Source: Linanthus parryae
Taxonomy: Eukaryota > Streptophyta > Magnoliopsida > Ericales > Polemoniaceae
Assembly: GCA_023055425.1 (NCBI GenBank)
Contig: JALGPY010000010.1
Coordinates: 18,325,363 to 18,389,362, forward strand
Direction of reading: 5' to 3'
Length of the DNA: 64,000 nucleotides
The position numbers were made by a program, and so were the translations under genes. The notes under the pieces were generated by a model. That model did no database searches. It saw nothing but the letters and a program-made list of their open reading frames with translations, and was not told the DNA's origin. This document shows, in pieces, positions 11,323-23,355 of this stretch; positions within the stretch are counted from its first letter, which is position 1; each line of letters opens with the position of its first letter.

Positions 11323-12818
11323 TGTTAACTCAAAGACCCTTGAGTGTGTTTTGAGAAGTGATTGTTTTGAGTGATGAAAGACAAAGACAAAGACATAGGC
11401 AGCAAAGCATTTTTGGTGCTCCAAGGCCTTGAGATACTGACAGAGCTTCAAATCCTTAAGAGTTGTTCTTATTCTGTTGAATGTTCAAACAATTCTGTGT
11501 TGCAGATTGGATACCTGATTTTATAGATCAGATATTTGATGCATATACTCATGTTTTACAGTATCTGCATATCTAACACAATTGCAGATGATCAGAAAAG
11601 GGAGAATCAAAGTTTTCTGGACTCAACTTTGAAAATCTGTGAAGCATGTTCAGAGCTTCAAGGCCTTGAGATGTTCCTTTAGCTGCTGACAGTTTTACAG
11701 AACTAAGTTGATTTTTCCTTGCAGGTTTTGATCCTTTTTATTGTGATTGTTTATTGACTTCTAAGAGTCTTGAACTTGTTTATCATGATTTATATGTGTC
11801 CGAAGTTAATCAAACTACTGTTCTAATCTTTTAACCAGTTTTTATCAGAAACTGGAAAACCAAACAGTCATAGTATTGTTATATTTCTGGACTTTTTTTT
11901 GTTTTTTTTTTAATGTTGTTTCAGTTTTGTTAAACGTGCAAGAACAATATCAACAAACTACAACGGATATCCACTTAGAGCTGTTTGAATTTCAGTTGAA
12001 CACAGAAGGAGGATTTGTAGGAACTGAGATCCTAAAATCTCTTATTCAGTTGCAGCTGGTGGATAAAGAGACTGGTTTGATTTTTGAAAGAACAAGAGGC
12101 TTGAAGAATACCCAGAGAAGTGTGACAAATTTGGGGGAGATCATTCATTCAAAAACACAGGAATTCAAACTTCAATTCCAGATTTCTGAAGATCAAGTCA
12201 TTCCAGTTTCAAGAAGAACACATCCAGGCTTCACTAGCTTATTTCTTCTACTGTGTTCTTCACCTATTTTGTAATCTGTGTATCTTTTAAATATCTTAAA
12301 CCTAGTGGTTGGTTGTTCAAGTGAACAACAAGAGGTTCTTGTTAGCTCAACAGTTAGTAGCTGGAACTAAATAGGTTTGGAACAACAAGCTGTATAGGTG
12401 TTAGGGAAATCACTTAGGCTTGAAGATCTAGGGCTGTTTCTGTGTGAGTAATATGAATTGTTTTCCCAATCCTGGTGGGGTTAGATACCTCAGGCAGAGA
12501 TTAGGTCCATTGGGACTGAACTCTATAAATTGCCTTGTGTTCTATACTTTACAGTTTTGCTATTTACTGCTGCTCACAAATAAAATCAAACTAGGGTTTA
12601 TAAGCTGTTTAGAATTGGTAATAGTTCAAGGCCTTGAAGCTTTCTAATTAGCCTTTGAAAGTTTCTGACAGTTTTAGAAAATCTCAAGGCCTTGAGATTT
12701 GAGTTTCACACAAAGCCAATCTGTTAGAATCTGAGTTATGCAAAAAGTTTCAATACTCTATTCAACCCCCCTTCTAGAGTATTTAGGTCCTGTATTTAGT
12801 CTACATTACACACTTTCA
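11323..12818 (+). mobile_element. 3' LTR of element B
   Basis: Starts TGTTAACTCAAAGACC and ends CACTTTCA; 1,496 bp. Contains at least four copies of the palindrome TTCAAGGCCTTGAA or close forms (11,420, 11,657, 12,625, 12,683) and ends with the signature 'tactctattcaacc...cttctagagtatt'. The frame at 11,876-12,274 shows no likeness to any protein I know. Confidence 0.9.
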
Positions 12819-12823
12819 AGGAA

Positions 12824-13393
12824 ATTGCATCCTTACAGCCTCTAGATCAAACAATGTTTATACTTTTCAAACTAACAAAGTTGGAGGAGAAAACTTGAAG
12901 TGTCTCATGTCCTTGAAAGAAGATTCAGAGCTGTGGCAAAAAATTTGGGACACATCAGCTTGCGTACCTTGAACAAGTTAGTCTCCAAGAACTTAGTAAG
13001 AGTTCTACCCTCTATCATGTTCAGATATGAAGGAGTATGAAAGGTATGTTTACAAAGGCAAGCAAACTAGAAGTTCATTCAAGCCAAAAAACATTGTAAG
13101 TACTACTTGACCTATTGAACTATTGCATATGGATCTTTGTGGTCCTATGAGAAATCCAACTCCAATGGGTAAGAAGTACTACGTTCTTGTTATTGTAGAT
13201 GATTTCACTAGATATACTTGGGTTATTTTTCTTAGAGAAAAATCTGAAACTCTCACTGAATTTTCAAAGCTTTGTAGAGAACTTCAAACATTGAAAAACG
13301 TACCTATTGCTTCCATTAGGAGTGATCACGGTAGAGAGTTTGATCAACTTGAGTTTGATGTATTCTGTACTAAGCATGGCATCTCTCAAAAAC
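12824..13393 (+). pseudogene. Pre-integrase and integrase part of element A, right half
   Basis: Continues A after insertion B. Starts at the NCILT-like stretch of the pre-integrase region, then a zinc-binding region with damaged residues (12,930-13,090), then the open frame from 13,123: LLHMDLCGPM with the first catalytic Asp, 'VDDFTRYTWVIFL', and 'SIRSDHGREFDQLEFD' with the second catalytic Asp. The Glu-containing part is missing, because at ~13,394 the sequence changes to the LTR of D. Confidence 0.85.
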
Positions 13394-15686
13394 TTAACTT
13401 TCACGCTTAGGATTCGATTATGAGTGAAGAAATATTGTGTCAATCTTGTTGAATTCTTTCTTAGACAAGTTTGAGTCAAGATGTAGGATTTGTAGGGATT
13501 TGTAATGGATTAAGCAGCGGAATAAAATAGATAAAGATCCGCACAAGACCTTCCAAGTAACACAAGACTAGACGTCATAACGCTAGTAAAGGATTTAGTA
13601 TCAAATACCTTGTTTGTCTCCTTGGATGACTTCAAACGGGAAATAGTGTTCACGTATCTCCGGATAGTCCACTCCTAGGATTTAAGCAGGATCCTCCACA
13701 CCTTTTTTCTAGCTAGATAAGGACGAACAAGAGGAAAAATCACGCAAACCGGAGCAAAGGAGGGGTGGCACCCTCCTTGAGGCTGACGTGTAGAGGGGCA
13801 GCACTAGGGGGTTCGGCCCTCTAGTGTTTTGTCTCTCTCCTTGCTTTTTCTCTCCTTGTGTGATAACAATTATGACACTCTCATGAGAAATAAGCTAGGA
13901 ATTTTCTTTATATAGTCTAACAACTCCTTGTTAACTACATAAAAGCCCCCTCCTAATCATGTCCTTACATGGATTAGTTCTCCTTGCAAACTAGTCCTAA
14001 TTATGTCTATATATGGATTAGTCCACCTTGAAAATTATTCCTACTAAGTTTGCAAGTGGTTGCACATTGATCCTTATATTTGATTAATCATATTAATTAA
14101 TTCCCAAGTACTGTCTAATCCATAGGGCGTGTGACCCCATATTTTTCTTTTTAGCTGGTAGTAACAATTACTAACATGGAGCGGTGTCTAGCAACACATC
14201 CATGCCACTCAACTAACATAAATAGTAAGTAATCTGACAAACCTTGTGCATGTATTGTCTCATCCCTTTGTCTCCATATCCGGATTTGACACGACACATA
14301 TAAGTCACACTCGTATATCCAATCCATAGTTTCTCGATCCTAGGAATAGTCTTATACATGAAGATATCTTCAATATCCATATTGATTTATATGAGTCTTG
14401 CCAGACATTATATAAGCACTCCCCCTCGAGTGGCCGCGGATATTTTCTCCTATTATGTGGGAGGGACGAATTCTATATACATCACTACCATCTCTAAGCT
14501 TGTTTCCTTTGTTCGATCAACGCCTTTATAACTACCCAGTCACGGTGTAGTGTTTGACGATATCAAAACACAATATTCCACAACTACAAGATCTATTGAC
14601 TTCAAGTCTAAGGACGACAATACCGTTGTCACTACGAGAAGCACTTGTGACTTTATATAACTTGTATGTAGCTTTCTCGTTGTGGGTCAATCCAATATGC
14701 CATTACCTCTAACGCATACCCATGTGTTGGATCGTGGTATCTCCATATCAATCCAACCCCATACTAGTCTATAGTTGATTGTCATGTTATTCATTATAAT
14801 CGAGTAGGGATATTTAAGATTATAACATTTATATTCTAAGGACTTAATTCATGTCAACATATCTCCATATCGATAACATAATGAATAGTAAATCCATATA
14901 CATGTCAAAAGAAATAGATTGCCTCTTGGGCATTCTCCAATAGGATTAATGCTTGAAGTTTTAGTTCGTATAATTACTCTAGCTTAAATGATAATTCATA
15001 TTGGCTAATATATTTTATGTTGTGCTTAATTCTTAGAAAGGGAGGAGTCATGACCCAAAATTGTTGTTTAGCTAGCTAGTATGTGTGAGCAACTCTACCC
15101 TATTTTGGATGAGTTTACAATTGCATTCCGGAATCAACATGACCGTGAGCAGAGTTGAGTAGGAGTGGCTAGTAGAGGGTAAATTCACTAGGAGATAGTG
15201 GTAGGCTTGTGTAGTGGTGGACCAATAAACACAGTTTCCATGCATTATGATTAGCCTACTAGAATGTGTCGGTAACTAGAATGGATCGAGAGGGACATGA
15301 TGACACCGATGTGTAGAACGACAAGAGAAAATTAGGTCAATGTCAATGCCATTAACAAACTTAGCAAAAAATTAGAATTATTGTGTTAGACCAATGAATA
15401 CGGAACCATCAACTACCCTAGGTGATCTATAGATTGCCTAGTGTTCTGTATCTTGATATAATTCAGCTATTTATTTTACGTTATTAGTCCTAAACACTAG
15501 TCACTTGATTAAGGGTGACACCCATTAAATCATCAACCCTTTTTACTGGTTACTTAGTGAATTAGATTTAATTTTAAAAGTAATAATAGTAAGCATGTTT
15601 CTTTGGGTTCAACAATCGGAGTTGCAAATACACCAATATATTACTTGACCGTATACTTGCGCAGTACGCGTAGCACATGCGCGTTA
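13394..15686 (+). mobile_element. 5' LTR of element D, 5'-truncated, holding a solo LTR
   Basis: Matches the 3' LTR from ~34,187 on ('ttcatgcttaggatttgattat', 'agtggtaggct', 'cctactagaa', 'tatacttgcgcagt'). About the first 700 bp of the 1,446-bp 3' LTR are missing. The break at ~13,394 adjoins the integrase of A, a chimaeric junction without visible target duplication. The LTR is split by a copia solo LTR (13,491-14,942). Confidence 0.8.
13491..14942 (-). mobile_element. Solo LTR of a Ty1/copia element (family of F and H)
   Basis: 1,452 bp, TGTAGGG...CCAATA on the plus strand (minus strand TATTGG...CCCTACA), flanked by GGATT at 13,486-13,490 and 14,943-14,947. Removing it joins the two halves of the D LTR exactly as in the undisturbed 3' LTR at 34,270-34,290. 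Sequence matches the LTRs at 17,074, 35,907 and 37,288. A solo LTR normally arises by recombination between the two LTRs of a full element. No coding content. Confidence 0.9.
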
Positions 15687-15691
15687 AGTTT

Positions 15692-15710
15692 TTGACGTCG
15701 TTGGCGAGGA
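15692..15710 (+). other. Primer binding site of element D (tRNA-Asp type), decayed
   Basis: TTGACGTCGTTGGCGAGGA lies a few bases after the LTR end. It differs at four of nineteen positions from the Athila/Tat-type PBS TTGGCGCCGTTGCCGGGGA, which is present unaltered in element E. This supports the assignment of D to the Athila/Tat group and shows decay. Confidence 0.7.
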
Positions 15711-15914
15711 AGGTTAGGTTACTATTCTTAGTTTGGAAATTAGTTTAATATAAATTTTTATTTTTTTTTCATTATCTCTGTGATTTCTGATTGTGTTTTA
15801 ATCGTGTTTCAGGTTTTGAGTGCATGCATAGGAACTCTAGAGAACTTCTTCTTCTACTCCAGAATCCGTAGAAGTTTTTTAGAACCCCAAGGAAGGAATC
15901 AAATATAGAACGTT
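15711..15914 (+). other. 5' leader of element D
   Basis: About 200 bp between PBS and gag ATG. T-rich (15,750-15,772), with no reading frame or clear signal. Confidence 0.5.
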
Positions 15915-17073
15915 ATGGGTGAGCAAATGACAAATAATAAGCTTACTCAACAGTTTACTGCTTTGAACGAGCGCTTAGATTCACGCACCAACCAAATGCC
16001 ATACGTCAAGTCGGACCAGGCATTGGTTGAGAACTTCCAGTCGACCCGGAGGGGACATAAGCCTGGAATTGTAGTGCCAACTATTTGGGCCGAACACTTT
16101 GACCTAAAGCCTGCCACCATAACGACATTACAGAATCAGTTTCAGTACTATGGGAATTCGGATGAAGACCCAAATGACTTCTTTGGGAAATTTGATGCCT
16201 ACATCAAAACTGTGAAATACAAGACTGTGAAAGCCGAAACATTGAAGCTTATCCTCTTTCCCTACTGTCTAAAGGGTGATGCAGAGAAATGAATTGAGTC
16301 TAGAGAGCTAGAATCGATCACTACATGGGATCAATGTGTGGACGAGATCGTCAACAGGTTCTACCCTGCTCAGCGAGTTATTGGTGATGAGACTGTGGTG
16401 GATGCATGGGAACGCTTTATGAGGATGATATACAAGTTCCCTAATCATAACTTTGGTGACTACAAGATTTTCCTGGTCTTTTATCATGGCCTAGAGCGTC
16501 CTAATCAAGACTTGCGCAATAGAGAAGCGGGTGGAAACTTCCTTGGTAGAGTTGATAAGGAGGGAGCTTATGCATTGATGAAACAGATTTACAAACAAGA
16601 TGCCCAGTTCTATGAATCTAGGAGGTTGTCAAAGTTTCCTGAACGGGAGAGTGAAGAGTCGAATGACTGTATCACAAAGGTTGTAACAGACTTGGCATAG
16701 CATGTATATGAAGACAAGACGACTGTGGCTGTGGTAGAGGAGCATCATTTTGATGCAGCGTTGAATCAAGCTCCAAATGAAGATATCAACTATGTGAGGG
16801 TACGTGGCAGTGTTAGAACTGGAATAAGGGGAACTACGTGCCAGGGACAAGAGATCATCTAGGATTCATGAATGGGGATCATGCTTCGGCTTCTTATGCA
16901 TCTGGATTTCAGCACATGCCGTCCACACCTTTCACAAATGCGCCACCATAAGTTGTAGGTCAGAATGCCGAGAAGGTGGGTCTCAAGAACATGATGCTTT
17001 AGATGGGCTGGAATGTGTATTCTTTCACCTCTCAGGTGGAAACATTTGTGACTGACTTGCACATCACCAACAC
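15915..17073 (+). pseudogene. gag of element D (Athila-like)
   Basis: Capsid precursor. ATG at 15,915 (MGEQMTNNKL). The piece 15,915-16,292 has the Athila capsid pattern (FDLKPATITTLQNQFQYYG, EDPNDFFGKFDAYI, LILFPYCLKGDAEK), then a TGA where the family has Trp. It continues in the same frame through 'ITTWDQCVDEIVNRFYPAQ' and 'AWERFMRMIYKFPNH' to a stop at 16,698. Beyond that it is frayed, with stops up to the insertion of H at 17,074. No zinc knuckle is visible before the break. Compared with a usual Athila gag, the N-terminal two thirds are present. Confidence 0.8.
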
Positions 17074-18236
17074 TGTAGGGTTTTGTAACGAATTACACAT
17101 CGGAATAAAACAGAATAAAAAAACTGCATAAGACTCTCCAAGGATCACATGATTAGACATCATAATGATAGTAAAGGATTAGTATCAAATACCTTGTTTG
17201 TCTCCTTGGATGACTTAACACGTGAAATAGTTTTCACGTCTCTACGTATAGTCCATGCCTAGGATCAAGTATAGAGTCCTTCCAATCAGATGTGCTAGCA
17301 ATTGATTGAAGTAGGAAGAAGAATAATCAGGTGAAAATTGCACCCAAGCCGCGCCTCTAGGGGCCGACGGCAAAAGAGGGGCGGACCGGGGGGTGTCGGG
17401 TTCGGCCTCACTTGTTGCATCTCTCATTGCTTCTTTTTTTTTCTCTCCTTGTGTTATAATTATGACACACTTAATGAGAATAAGCTAGGAGTTTTCTTAT
17501 ATATAGTCTAACAACTCCTTGTTAACTACAATTGGCCCCTCTCCTAATCATGTCCTTAAATGGATTAGTTCAACTTGCAAATTAGTCATACTAAGTTTGA
17601 AAATAGTTGCGTATTGATCCCTCTATTTAATTAACCATATTAATTAATTAATTCCCAAGTCTAGATTAATCCATATGGTGTGTGACCCCATAGGTTACTA
17701 ATTAGTTGGTAGTAACGATTACTAACATGGAGCGGTGTCTAGGAACACATCCATGCAACCCAACTAATAGAAATAGTCAGTAATTCGGCAAATCTTGTGA
17801 CTATATTGTCCTATCCGTTTTCCTCTACATCCGGATTGGACACGAGACATCCAAGTCACACTCTTATATCCAATCCATATTTTCTCGATCATGGGAATAG
17901 TCTTATCTATTCAGATAAGATCAGTATCTCATTTTGATTTATCTGAGTCTAGCCAGACATTCTATAAGCAGTACCCTCGAGTGACCGCGGATATTTGCTC
18001 CCGTTATGTGAGAGGTAAAAAATCTATCTACATCACTACCATCTCTAAGCTTGCTTCTTGTTGTTTCCGACATACGCCTTTATTACTACCCTGTCACGAC
18101 GAATTTTTTAACGATATCAAAACACAATATTCCAAAGATAGAGGATCTAGTGACTTCAAGTATAAGGATGACAATACCGTTGTCACTACGAGAATCTTGA
18201 GACTTTACATAAATTGTATGTAGCCTTCTCGTTGTG

Positions 18237-21200
18237 TGTAACACCCCTATTTTTCAAGCCGACTCTAAGTGCAATATCTAGTCTTTGGGGGTAAATTTGT
18301 AAATAGTTTGTCACAACTTTAAAGTGTGCATTTTGGAGCGTTGGCGATATTTGGACGTTGTTAGAATGATTTTGAGGCACTAGAGATGTTCGTGGTGGTT
18401 GTGCAATTCTCTACAATTAAGTCGAACCTCTAATTCTAGTTAGTACCCCACACTTTAGAAAACTACACTTTTACCCTCACATGCATGCTTGCCACTTGTT
18501 CAAGCCATTTTGACACCTCCTCCTTAGGTGGTAACATCTCCAACCTCCCTCTTCACCATCACAATCTGGAGAAAGAAAAAAAAATCTCTCTCTCTCATCC
18601 ATCCTCTTCTTCTTCTTCTTCTTCTCCACCATACAACCACCACCACCAACACAGCCACCACCTCCACCACTCCTTCTTTCAAAATTCTGCTACTGCTGGT
18701 AGAAGCCCACGACACGAGGATCAAAAGCCCTCAATCAGCTCCTCGAAAGGTTGTGCCTCGGGGACGAATTTTGTCAAAAAACAGTAAGAACCCTAACTCT
18801 CTCTATACGTTGATTCTCACTTGATAATTCTTGTTCCATTGGACTCGCGAGGTGAAACCAAGGCTAGGAAGCCCAAGCTCGAGCTGTAACTCACCGGATT
18901 TCACTCTCGCCGGATTCTGGGCTTGAAACCCGACGGGGACGGCGGCGGGCAACGACGTTGGTGAATTCTTTGTTTTTGGCCAGTCATTCCCTCCCGTAGG
19001 TTGCTCCAAGGTCTCATATGGTCGTGGACAACCCAGGCGAACCCATAAGCTCCAGGGTAGGCGCGGAATCGACGGAAACCGAGCGACGAGTCGCCGGATT
19101 CATCCATGGCCGCCGGAAAAGCTCGAGCTCGGTACGACTTCGATTCTTGCTTGTTTTGATCAATTTAAATCATGAGCATGATCCTAATCACGTCCACAAC
19201 ATGTTTAGATCATCAAATCATGACTATAACAACAAATAGTTATAGTTTGATTCTTGTAGTTCATGTTTTTGGGTTCATGAACCTGCCTTGTTCATGGGAC
19301 TATAAATCTCTCAATACTTGATGTCTTGACCTTATTCTTGTTGCTATGGATTCCCTGCATGTAGTACTCCAACTTTCGTTTTAATTTCTTGGTCCAATTC
19401 GATCTCGAAACCCCCTGAAATTGGGCTTGAACATGGCTAGTTAGCGAAGTAGTTGATGTGTTCTTGGTGTTCATGTGTTTTTGGTAAAAAAACTACCCCT
19501 GTTCAAATGCTTGTATCTCCCTCGTTTTTTGTCAGATTTGAATGATCCTTAGCTTTCTGAAATCCTTGGAGAATTGTCTACAACTTTTGTGTTGATTTCT
19601 TGGTCCAATTCTAACTCTAGAACCTCTGATGTTGGCTTTAAAGTTGATGTGATGTTGATGTTCTTCGCTAGCAAAAACTCAGAATTTTCTAAGTATAGAA
19701 TGTCATGGTGAAACACCCATTTTCTAACCCTTGTATCTTCTACAAAACTTACTGAAATGTTGATCTGTTTTCTCCTGTGTAAAGATGATACATAATACTT
19801 CAAATCATCGTCTCCGGGTCATGTTCAAATTTGTAACGGATTTCTCACAAATCAAGCCTAAAGTTACTAGTTTGAACTCAATAAACTTTCTTGAATTTTA
19901 CTAAGTGTTGATTCGGAATTTTTGTCCAACTTTGACTAGCGATATCTCTTTGAATACTTGGAGTTCTTAGAAGTTCAAATATGTTATGGAAAGCTTGGAA
20001 TACCCTCTTAAATACCCCACCTTCATATTTCCTAAACTCTCCCTCGTTTTACCACAAATCAGCTCCAAAGTTGACTAGTTAAGATGATTTCACTCTATCT
20101 TTCACTTTCAATTTTCTCACTCTAAATTACATTTCTGGCCTTAGCGTTTTTCACGAAACTTGTTCGTATTCATATTTTGAGTCTAAATATCAAGTTTGAC
20201 CAATTTTGACTTTTCGAAAACCCCAGTTTGACTGAACTGTATAGGAGGGGCAAAATAGTAATTTCACTTAAACTTTTAATTGAGATTAGTTTAGTAACTT
20301 GGAGTTTGTCAGCATGTCTTGTATGCTTATTTGGAGTACTTGTATGTATTTCTAGGCTAGGGTTGACCAAGTCAAATGTTGGGGTCTTTTTGCAGTTTTA
20401 CTAAACTTTGGGGGCCTATGTGCATTTAATTAAAACTTCACACCTGAACTACTTGAGACTAGGTTAATGTTTTGAGACCAACAACCTGACTTAGAAGGAT
20501 GTTTGGAGCCTTAAAATGGAACTATTTGACTAGGGAGTGACCAAATCAATAGTTGGGGTCTTTTTGCAATTTTAGAAAACATTAGTGGCCTAAGTTTAAT
20601 TTACTGAAAGTTGTAGATTTCGATGCTAAGTTCATATGGGAGAGTTAAGAGTCATTCTTGCATGTTGTTGGACGTTTTGGACAGTTAGCTTGCATAACCT
20701 ACATTTCATCGCATTATTGCATACAACCTCATATAGAGGGTAAATGCTAATAGACTATATACTTGACTTGTTTATATCCAGCCGACGTTAAGGATCGTTC
20801 GAAATAGGGGTATGTATTGTGTTGCTGCATTTACCGTAAGACCTGGAACCAATATGGGACGAGAGTTGCAGGAGCGCTAGCTTTGCGTTGCGCCTTTCAT
20901 GGCTCAGAGGTAAGTACATACGTACGGCTTTTTCATATCAAAATGTGCAATTGTGTTTGATGTTTCAAATGAATGTTTGTTATATGAAATAGTATGAGAA
21001 TGCATGTTTTCCACTCGAATGTTGTTAAACAATTTTATTCATCTCCTTTGAGAACTCTCGGAAATTACTTGTGAAATTTTGATATTCCGATTCTGGTTAT
21101 GTGAAAGAGAAGAAATAAATTACCTCTAATAGACTTAGGACGATGTACAGAGTACAGTTATTAATGGGAGGCGTCAAGCGATCCTCCATTTTCTTATGGC

Positions 21201-22132
21201 TAAGACCATTGAAAAAATGCTTCTTATTATTGGATAGAACGTCAATGTTCAAAAATCCGCCCCCGATGAACCAAAATGTACCAAGTTATTGAGGCCAAGG
21301 GTTTTATAGAGCTATAGAGTGCTACTTATACTTGTAAGGGTCACTACGGCATAGGGGTGTCGACACTTAAGGCATTTTAGCTAATGTTGTGAGCGGGGTT
21401 CACGAATGGGCTCCCTTAACGCTCGGGTGAAATAGGGTTTGATAGACCCTAGAAGGAACCCTTAGTGATTATTTCGTGATCCCTCTGTTTACATCGATCC
21501 TGCTGGTGGCACTGACACGCCTCAGCTAAATTAAACTGTTGATTGAAGTCGAAATAAAAAATTGACTACTTTATTAATGTTGTTTGTGGCTCTGGATTGC
21601 CCTAATCAATTGAAATGATTTGAAATGCTTTGGCTACTCATGAACTAAGTTATCCTCTTAAATGGACTTGTTTACTCTGGGTATGTTACCAACTACTCGT
21701 GGTTTCTCAATGTTATTAAAGTGAGAGGTTTTTGTTACTCGTTTACTTCCAGTTGTTCCAAAGTCTCCAACATGATAGCTTTACTATTTAAATCTTCTAA
21801 TTTGTTCATGCTTCCGTGCCACTCGATGCTTTACATGTCGTAGTATGTATTTACTCAGTTTTTACTGATTATTTCTTCAAAACTGCGTCGGCATTTGCCA
21901 TTTTAAAACCGCAGGTCGTCAATCAAGTTTGGGGAATGGGAACACGGATCGAGACGAAGAAGTTTAGCTTAAGTCAGATCACTTAGTAGATCACACACAA
22001 TTTGTTTTATATTGTACTTATTATCGACATTTTGTTATGTACTTTAACCGAAATGTAAACTTAATAGTTAATAATCTACTTTTTGTTATCGATTGTCGCG
22101 TTAACCCTGAACCGAGATCCCGGGCTGTTTCA
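18237..22132 (+). mobile_element. 5' LTR of element C
   Basis: 3,896 bp. Contains a (CTT)n tract (~18,604-18,626), A-rich and CCA-rich blocks, and internally repeated diverged units (for example 'ttcttggtccaattc' at ~19,387 and ~19,600; 'ggggtctttttgca' at ~20,380 and ~20,560). Compared with the 3' LTR it lacks ~55 bp near 20,670 and ~16 bp near 18,797, and has a shorter CTT run. Short frames here (18,485-18,787 and others) follow the repeats and do not look like proteins. Confidence 0.9.
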
Positions 22133-23355
22133 GATGGTATCACAGCATCGGTTCTCCGGTTAAAGTGACTTTTCGATTTCCATTAGTAGAAAATAAGAAA
22201 GATAAAACGTTTTCAAAATTAAAAATTGATTAGGATAACCCAATTTGTAAATATGAAGTAAACAAGCCGTCGGGGAGTTTGGGTACTTACGTATTATGAA
22301 ACTTGACTTGTACCGTATATGTTGATTAAATGTTAATGACTATTTGAGATGTTCATGCAAATTTTACTTGCCTATTTACAAGCACAATATTTATGAGACA
22401 TGCCTATTTATATCGAATTGTTTGTCGTAGTTGTGTGATGCGTATCTTCGACTCTTTATTTTTGTAAGTAATTTCTCGACGACATAGTAACGACGTTGTG
22501 ACTTAGAAGACCCTGAGACCATTCTTTCGCACCTACGAGTGACGAACCTTAAAAAAAATTAGTTTGAATTTGGTTTATTTTGAGTTAGTTTGACATGGTT
22601 CTTTCCAAAATTAGTTCTGAAAATAAAGTATTTATTACAAAAAAAAATGGTTTCTGAAAATTATTGGCATTTCGAGCTACCAAATGCCAAGTGATATGGA
22701 CCACTCTGTTTACCAGTCCGCTGTCGCGGTACTATAAGTTGTACCCGCTGTGTAGGCTAAGTTGGAACATTTCAAGCACATGCGAGTCGTGTTAGAGAGG
22801 CACGTTGTGTGACGATACATAGTGTCCTTTCTCCCTCGTATTCGTGGAACACTTTAGTTGATTGGTTTATCTAACCCTATAGAGGTAAGACAACATTTTT
22901 AACCCGGATGATTCAAGAAAAACAACATATTAGTCTTGATAAAAGTATTTGTCTAAAAGTTTCGAGATTTGTATAAATTATAGCAAATTTTTGAGTCGCT
23001 TATGAAATTGAGAACTTGTATGTTGTTATTGAACTTTCAAAATATTGTTTTGAACTTGTACCTGTACTAATCGTATACGAAACCATATTGTGATGAGAGT
23101 CTAGGCTAGATAGTTGTATAGAACCATAATAGACCCCGTCATGCGGAGAGCGAGAATGAGAAATTTCTTTCAATTAAGTTGCTTCTAGCTGACCATTTAA
23201 GGAAGCTATCTTTTGGAGCAGAACATTCAACGAGAGCTATTTAGGTACTTGTCTGGCTAAGTCATATAGACTTAGTCAGCGTTCTGCATTTCATTTATAT
23301 GGGTAAGTATGGTATGAGATCTTCGGGGATGAAGATTCTTTTAAGGCGTGTATAC
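22133..23355 (+). other. Internal region of element C, non-coding
   Basis: Starts with the PBS TGGTATCACAGC (22,135-22,146), one mismatch from the initiator tRNA-Met type. No frame longer than about 60 codons occurs. The 3' end (~23,318-23,355) resembles the last bases of Tekay-type elements just before the LTR. Everything between is AT-rich sequence I do not recognise. Confidence 0.8.

Larger units (their letters stand above)
3946..12818 (+). mobile_element. SIRE-type Ty1/copia element B, nested in A
   Basis: Bounded by TGTTGACTC (3,946) and CTTTCA (12,818). Flanks are TGGAA (3,941-3,945) and AGGAA (12,819-12,823), a 5-bp target duplication with one change. Order: truncated 5' LTR, gag, protease, pre-integrase, truncated integrase, RT, RNase H, ORF3, polypurine tract, 3' LTR. 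Two internal deletions stand out: one fuses the 5' LTR to gag and removes the PBS (at 4,395), and one removes about 600 bp of integrase (at ~6,918). It is younger than A and keeps longer open frames. Confidence 0.9.
1701..13393 (+). mobile_element. SIRE-type Ty1/copia element A, decayed and split by B
   Basis: Reads LTR end (1,701-1,769), PBS (1,772-1,783), gag (1,819-3,560), protease and pre-integrase (3,600-3,940), then insertion B, then pre-integrase and integrase (12,824-13,393). The pre-integrase frame continues across B once B and one target copy are removed, which proves A is the older host. A ends within the integrase core, where the LTR of gypsy element D begins, so RT, RNase H and the 3' LTR are lost. 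Many stop codons show it is dead. Confidence 0.85.

Noticed and set aside
18485..18824. Frames of ~100 codons at 18,485 and 23,603, nearly identical
   Set aside because: They lie at the same place in both LTRs of C and arise from CTT and CCA repeats; frames differ in length between copies.
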